DNA from: Dyella mobilis
Lineage (GTDB): Bacteria > Pseudomonadota > Gammaproteobacteria > Xanthomonadales > Rhodanobacteraceae
Direction: 5' to 3'
NCBI RefSeq assembly: GCF_016904945.1
Contig: NZ_JADIKF010000039.1
Location: 1-64,000 of the forward strand
Length of the DNA: 64,000 bases
Below the pieces are notes generated by a model. The model was not told where the DNA came from. It did no database searches and saw nothing but the letters and a program-made list of their open reading frames with translations. Both the position numbers and the translations under genes were made by a program. This document shows, piece after piece, positions 61,417 to 64,000 of the stretch. Every line of letters starts with the position of its first letter. Position 1 is the stretch's first letter.

Positions 61417-61755
61417 ATGGCTACCCAAGATCATACGGCAGACGCACGCCCATCGGTTCGCAACGAACCCGTTTCAGAATCCTTCCCGTTCGCCAACTAC
61501 CAGCCCTATCCACTGAGCCGCACGCAGCAAAAGCGGCTGAGCAACCGTGCGCGCATCGCTGGCGTCGCCCATGCCACCGGCACCATCGAAGCCTTGCTGG
61601 AATACAGCGAAGCCTACAAACGCGCACGCATCGGTCGCACCCGCGACCCGATCAGCCCCTGGCCTTTGATCCCGTCAGAAGCCAGCGGCCTGCACGCCGC
61701 GCTCTACTACCTGCGCCAGTACGCCGGCACGCTCCCGCCTGAGCCGGGTGGATAA
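61417..61755 (+). CDS. Hypothetical protein, 112 aa
   Basis: From ATG at 61417, 7 nt after AGGAAG. Soluble, no signal peptide, no motif that I recognise. The middle (TQQKRLSNRARIAGVAHATGTIEALLEYSEAYKRARI) is basic and helical; the ends are acidic/neutral and Pro-rich. Good ribosome site and coding-like composition support a real gene. A hairpin at 61782-61812 follows. Confidence 0.6.
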   Translation: MATQDHTADARPSVRNEPVSESFPFANYQPYPLSRTQQKRLSNRARIAGVAHATGTIEALLEYSEAYKRARIGRTRDPISPWPLIPSEASGLHAALYYLRQYAGTLPPEPGG

Positions 61756-61781
61756 CCCGTTACTGCCGCATGATCGCTACC

Positions 61782-61812
61782 GCGGCACGCCGCGTGAGGA
61801 AGGGCGTGCCGC
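61782..61812 (+). terminator. Stem-loop after the 112-aa gene
   Basis: GCGGCACGCC (61782-61791) pairs perfectly with GGCGTGCCGC (61803-61812). No T-run follows, so termination efficiency is uncertain. Confidence 0.5.
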
Positions 61813-61989
61813 ATCTAAGCGGCTAAAAGAGGAATCAAGGCAACGAGATGTTCCCCTATGCAGCTGACTACGCAGCGTGGAGCGAACGGATCACTGTGTG
61901 CGGCAAGTTCCGAGCTATGAAAGGAGGGGCTGCGAAGCACCGGTCTAATGTTTTAGATCGGAGAAAAGTCGCAGCTAAAGAAAAGTTCC

Positions 61990-63066
61990 TTAAACGATTG
62001 AATATCTGCTGCAAAAATCTTTGCATGCCTCTGCATGGTTGAACATCATTACGTCAATGATGGAGAGTCTGGGTAGAAAAGCATCGTCGAATTGGCGGTA
62101 CTCGATATTCCCTGATTCAAGAAAAGACAAATTCATGCCTTTCTCGGTAAAGGCATCTTTGCTGTAAAGTTCCATGCCGCCGATGCTATTCACATAACGC
62201 TCGCCACCTGCTTTTTTTGCAATGGCGACAAGTCGCTCGGATTTTTCCATTCCCTGCGTCTCAGGGGAGAAGTCGGAAGACTTTGCGTGAGTGAATTGAA
62301 GGTCCAGGTAATTGCAGGCGCTCGCGATGGATGTGATGGCCATATCGGCAATCGAGGCATGAGGTTGTTCGATTACCTCTATGATGCTTGCCATGACTTC
62401 ATTGAAGTATGGGGCCTTCTTGTAGGCATGAATGAGCTGTTTGATCAAAGTGTCCTTCCATCGATCATCGGCAAGAAGGTGCGTATCTTTGATCAGTCTG
62501 TTCTGGCTGGCATTTGCGATAGGTATGGTAAAGCTGAATTTTTCACCATTCAGTAGAATATTGTTCTTGTTGATAAAGCCGCGCTTTATATAGTTGACGT
62601 CATCGTAGAAAACGAAAAAGTCAGTGGCGTTTATCAGCTGAAAGTAGCCTATATATGGATAGACGTAAGGCTGCATGATGGCAATGCGGCGGTCCACTGT
62701 CATGCGTTCTCGTGAGATGTTCGTGCTCGTAGAGCGAAATCCGAGTTTTCGATAAAGGAGACGGGCCGGATTGTCTGCGTCGACCTCCAGTGAAATGGGT
62801 TTTGTTCTGGCACGTATCAGGCCCTCTAGCAAAAGAGTCGCATGGCCTTTGTTTTGAAACTTGGGGTTTGTCCAGACCATCGAAATGAATACTTCGGGGC
62901 CATTGTCATAGAAGAGTACGTATGAAATAAGGATGCCGTCACTCCACGTGCATACGGACTTTCCGTTGATCAATAATTTGTGGGCATATGCTTGCAAATC
63001 ATCTATGTGAAAGTAGACGCCATTGAGTGGCGAGAGCGTGGATACGATGTCCTCTTCGGTCAGCAT
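61990..63066 (-). CDS. GNAT acetyltransferase domain fused to WbqC-like domain
   Basis: 358 aa from ATG at 63066, which overlaps the upstream gene stop (ATGA). Residues ~1-125 look like a GNAT fold: ILISYVLFYDN, VWTNPKFQNKGHATLLLEGLI (acetyl-CoA loop Q/RxxGxA-like) and LEVDADNPARLLYRKLGF. Residues ~127-358 are WbqC family: RRIAIMQPYVYPYIGYFQLI, DFFVFYDDVNYIKRGFINKN and YVNSIGGMELYSKDAF. WbqC proteins occur in O-antigen and glycan clusters and are thought to act on amino sugars. The fusion suggests N-acylation of an amino sugar such as a DegT-aminotransferase product, as an inference. Very AT-rich for this genome. Confidence 0.78.
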   Translation of the reverse strand: MLTEEDIVSTLSPLNGVYFHIDDLQAYAHKLLINGKSVCTWSDGILISYVLFYDNGPEVFISMVWTNPKFQNKGHATLLLEGLIRARTKPISLEVDADNPARLLYRKLGFRSTSTNISRERMTVDRRIAIMQPYVYPYIGYFQLINATDFFVFYDDVNYIKRGFINKNNILLNGEKFSFTIPIANASQNRLIKDTHLLADDRWKDTLIKQLIHAYKKAPYFNEVMASIIEVIEQPHASIADMAITSIASACNYLDLQFTHAKSSDFSPETQGMEKSERLVAIAKKAGGERYVNSIGGMELYSKDAFTEKGMNLSFLESGNIEYRQFDDAFLPRLSIIDVMMFNHAEACKDFCSRYSIV

Positions 63067-64000
63067 CACCGGGCTCTCTCCTGTTGCTTTTCACCAGATT
63101 CAACCCCGGCGCTGCGGGCCAATCCGTTGGATATATTGTCGTTCAGCAACGCTAACGCTGCCGAGCGTTGCCGAGCAGGTAGCATGGCGATGCCAATCAT
63201 ACCCATCTCGCGGGCAGGCCCGGACTGGCCGTCCAGTGCCAGGGCATTAGCAAGGGACAGTTGCGCGGGTGCGTCGAAAGGATACGTCTTGACGGCTTCG
63301 GCGAATGTACGGACGGCCTCATCGTAACGACCTTGCAGCAAATAAGTGCGTCCGGTTGCCATAAGATACAGTTGCAGGGCAGGTGAGTTGGATACGTCGG
63401 GGCCGATGCGATTGAGTTTGTCCAGTGCCATGCTCGCCGTAACCGGATCATCGTTATCAAACGCCGCATGTCTTGCTATTAGCAGCAGGCAATAGCGGCA
63501 GGGGACGCGGTCTTCGATGATCGTGATGCTAAGTTTGCGGAAGCCGGTTTCGTCCTTGTTTCGCAGATATGCGTCGAGCAGATTTTGCCTGGACTGGGAG
63601 TCGTGGGGATACATGCTGAGTGCCCAGCGCCACAGGTTGGTATCGTTTGTCCACATGGGTAGCGTCAGCCGAATGTCGATCGCCGCAAAGATAAGCCAGA
63701 ATGTGGCAGCGATCACGCAAGGCAATACGAGCCATCGCTTGGGGCTCTGTGTGGGCAGATTGCGAGGCCATATCAGCGGAAACATACCGCAGGCCGTGGC
63801 GAGAGCCGTCATAACATATCTTTCGTGGTAGAGGCTTATGTCGAAATCAGCCCCAAAAATATGCAAAACGGGAAGTAATGACGCTGTTACGGCGAGTGCG
63901 ATGTAACCAGCATTTGCTTGGCGCGTGATGCTGAAATATAGCCCGGACGCTACGATACTGATCGCCAGTGCATCGATCATCAAAGCCGATGTCGATATGC
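63066..64000 (-). CDS. GT-C-like membrane protein with TPR-type C-terminus (paralogue 4), 5' end outside window
   Basis: The frame stays open to the right edge, so only the C-terminal ~311 residues are seen. LLPVLHIFGADFDISLYHERYVMTALATAC matches paralogue 1 (LLPVLHVLAANVDASLYHERY...), then a helix and a TPR-like soluble region (LLQGRYDEAVRTFAEAVKTYPFDAPAQLSLANALALDGQ). ATGA overlap with the GNAT-WbqC gene implies cotranscription and a shared glycan pathway. Confidence 0.72.
   Translation of the reverse strand, partial: ISTSALMIDALAISIVASGLYFSITRQANAGYIALAVTASLLPVLHIFGADFDISLYHERYVMTALATACGMFPLIWPRNLPTQSPKRWLVLPCVIAATFWLIFAAIDIRLTLPMWTNDTNLWRWALSMYPHDSQSRQNLLDAYLRNKDETGFRKLSITIIEDRVPCRYCLLLIARHAAFDNDDPVTASMALDKLNRIGPDVSNSPALQLYLMATGRTYLLQGRYDEAVRTFAEAVKTYPFDAPAQLSLANALALDGQSGPAREMGMIGIAMLPARQRSAALALLNDNISNGLARSAGVESGEKQQERAR

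Noticed and set aside
61848..62042. 64-codon plus-strand frame before the GNAT-WbqC gene
   Set aside because: No ribosome site, overlaps the end of the convergent gene, and composition is not coding-like.

Overview
The window is about 64 kb of GC-rich chromosome from a gammaproteobacterium. Gene order and protein families (ruvC-ruvA-kup-ruvB-ybgC-tolQRAB-pal-cpoB-queE-queC, pilB-pilC-pilD-coaE beside glnS, tandem pilA genes, a BtuM-headed cobalamin operon) point to the Xanthomonadales, most likely Rhodanobacteraceae (Dyella/Rhodanobacter-like). The genus is inferred, not proven. It is core chromosome with one variable surface-glycan island and traces of small mobile elements.

Left part (1-9.8 kb): the 3' end of a non-ribosomal peptide synthetase (C-A-PCP-TE termination module, A-domain code reading as valine), a Tat-exported phospholipase C-type phosphoesterase, a class I glutamine-amidotransferase-like protein with an IQ-like tail, and a large TonB-dependent receptor.

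9.8-18.8 kb: a cobalamin riboswitch followed by ten tightly overlapping genes: btuM (uptake), cobO, cbiA, cbiB, cobD, cobQ, cobU, cobT, cobC, cobS. No corrin-ring methyltransferases are present, so this block reads as uptake, adenosylation and late assembly/salvage of B12.

18.8-34.6 kb: housekeeping. A zinc-ribbon protein, aspS, a lipase-like hydrolase, yebC, ruvC, ruvA, kup, ruvB, the whole Tol-Pal envelope system, queE/queC and tRNA-Lys(UUU). A 266-bp MITE-like element with 31-bp perfect terminal inverted repeats and a TAA target duplication sits exactly at the start of tolA. The present tolA start codon lies inside the element's terminal repeat.

34.6-42.4 kb (minus strand): a TVP38-type membrane protein, a deaminase, glnS, coaE, pilD, pilC, pilB.

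42.5-58.8 kb: between pilB and the two major pilin genes lies a mixed-strand, lower-GC glycan cassette: glycosyltransferases, a DegT-type aminotransferase, a MOP flippase, a methyltransferase, an epimerase whose usual active-site Tyr is His, and three large GT-C-like membrane proteins with C-terminal TPR-type regions. A fourth such protein is cut by the right edge. The pilin genes each have a good sigma-54 (-24/-12) site. The arrangement suggests strain-variable decoration of pili or surface polysaccharide.

58.9-64 kb: a secreted S9 prolyl-oligopeptidase, a small unknown protein, an unusual GNAT-WbqC fusion, and the partial fourth GT-C/TPR gene.
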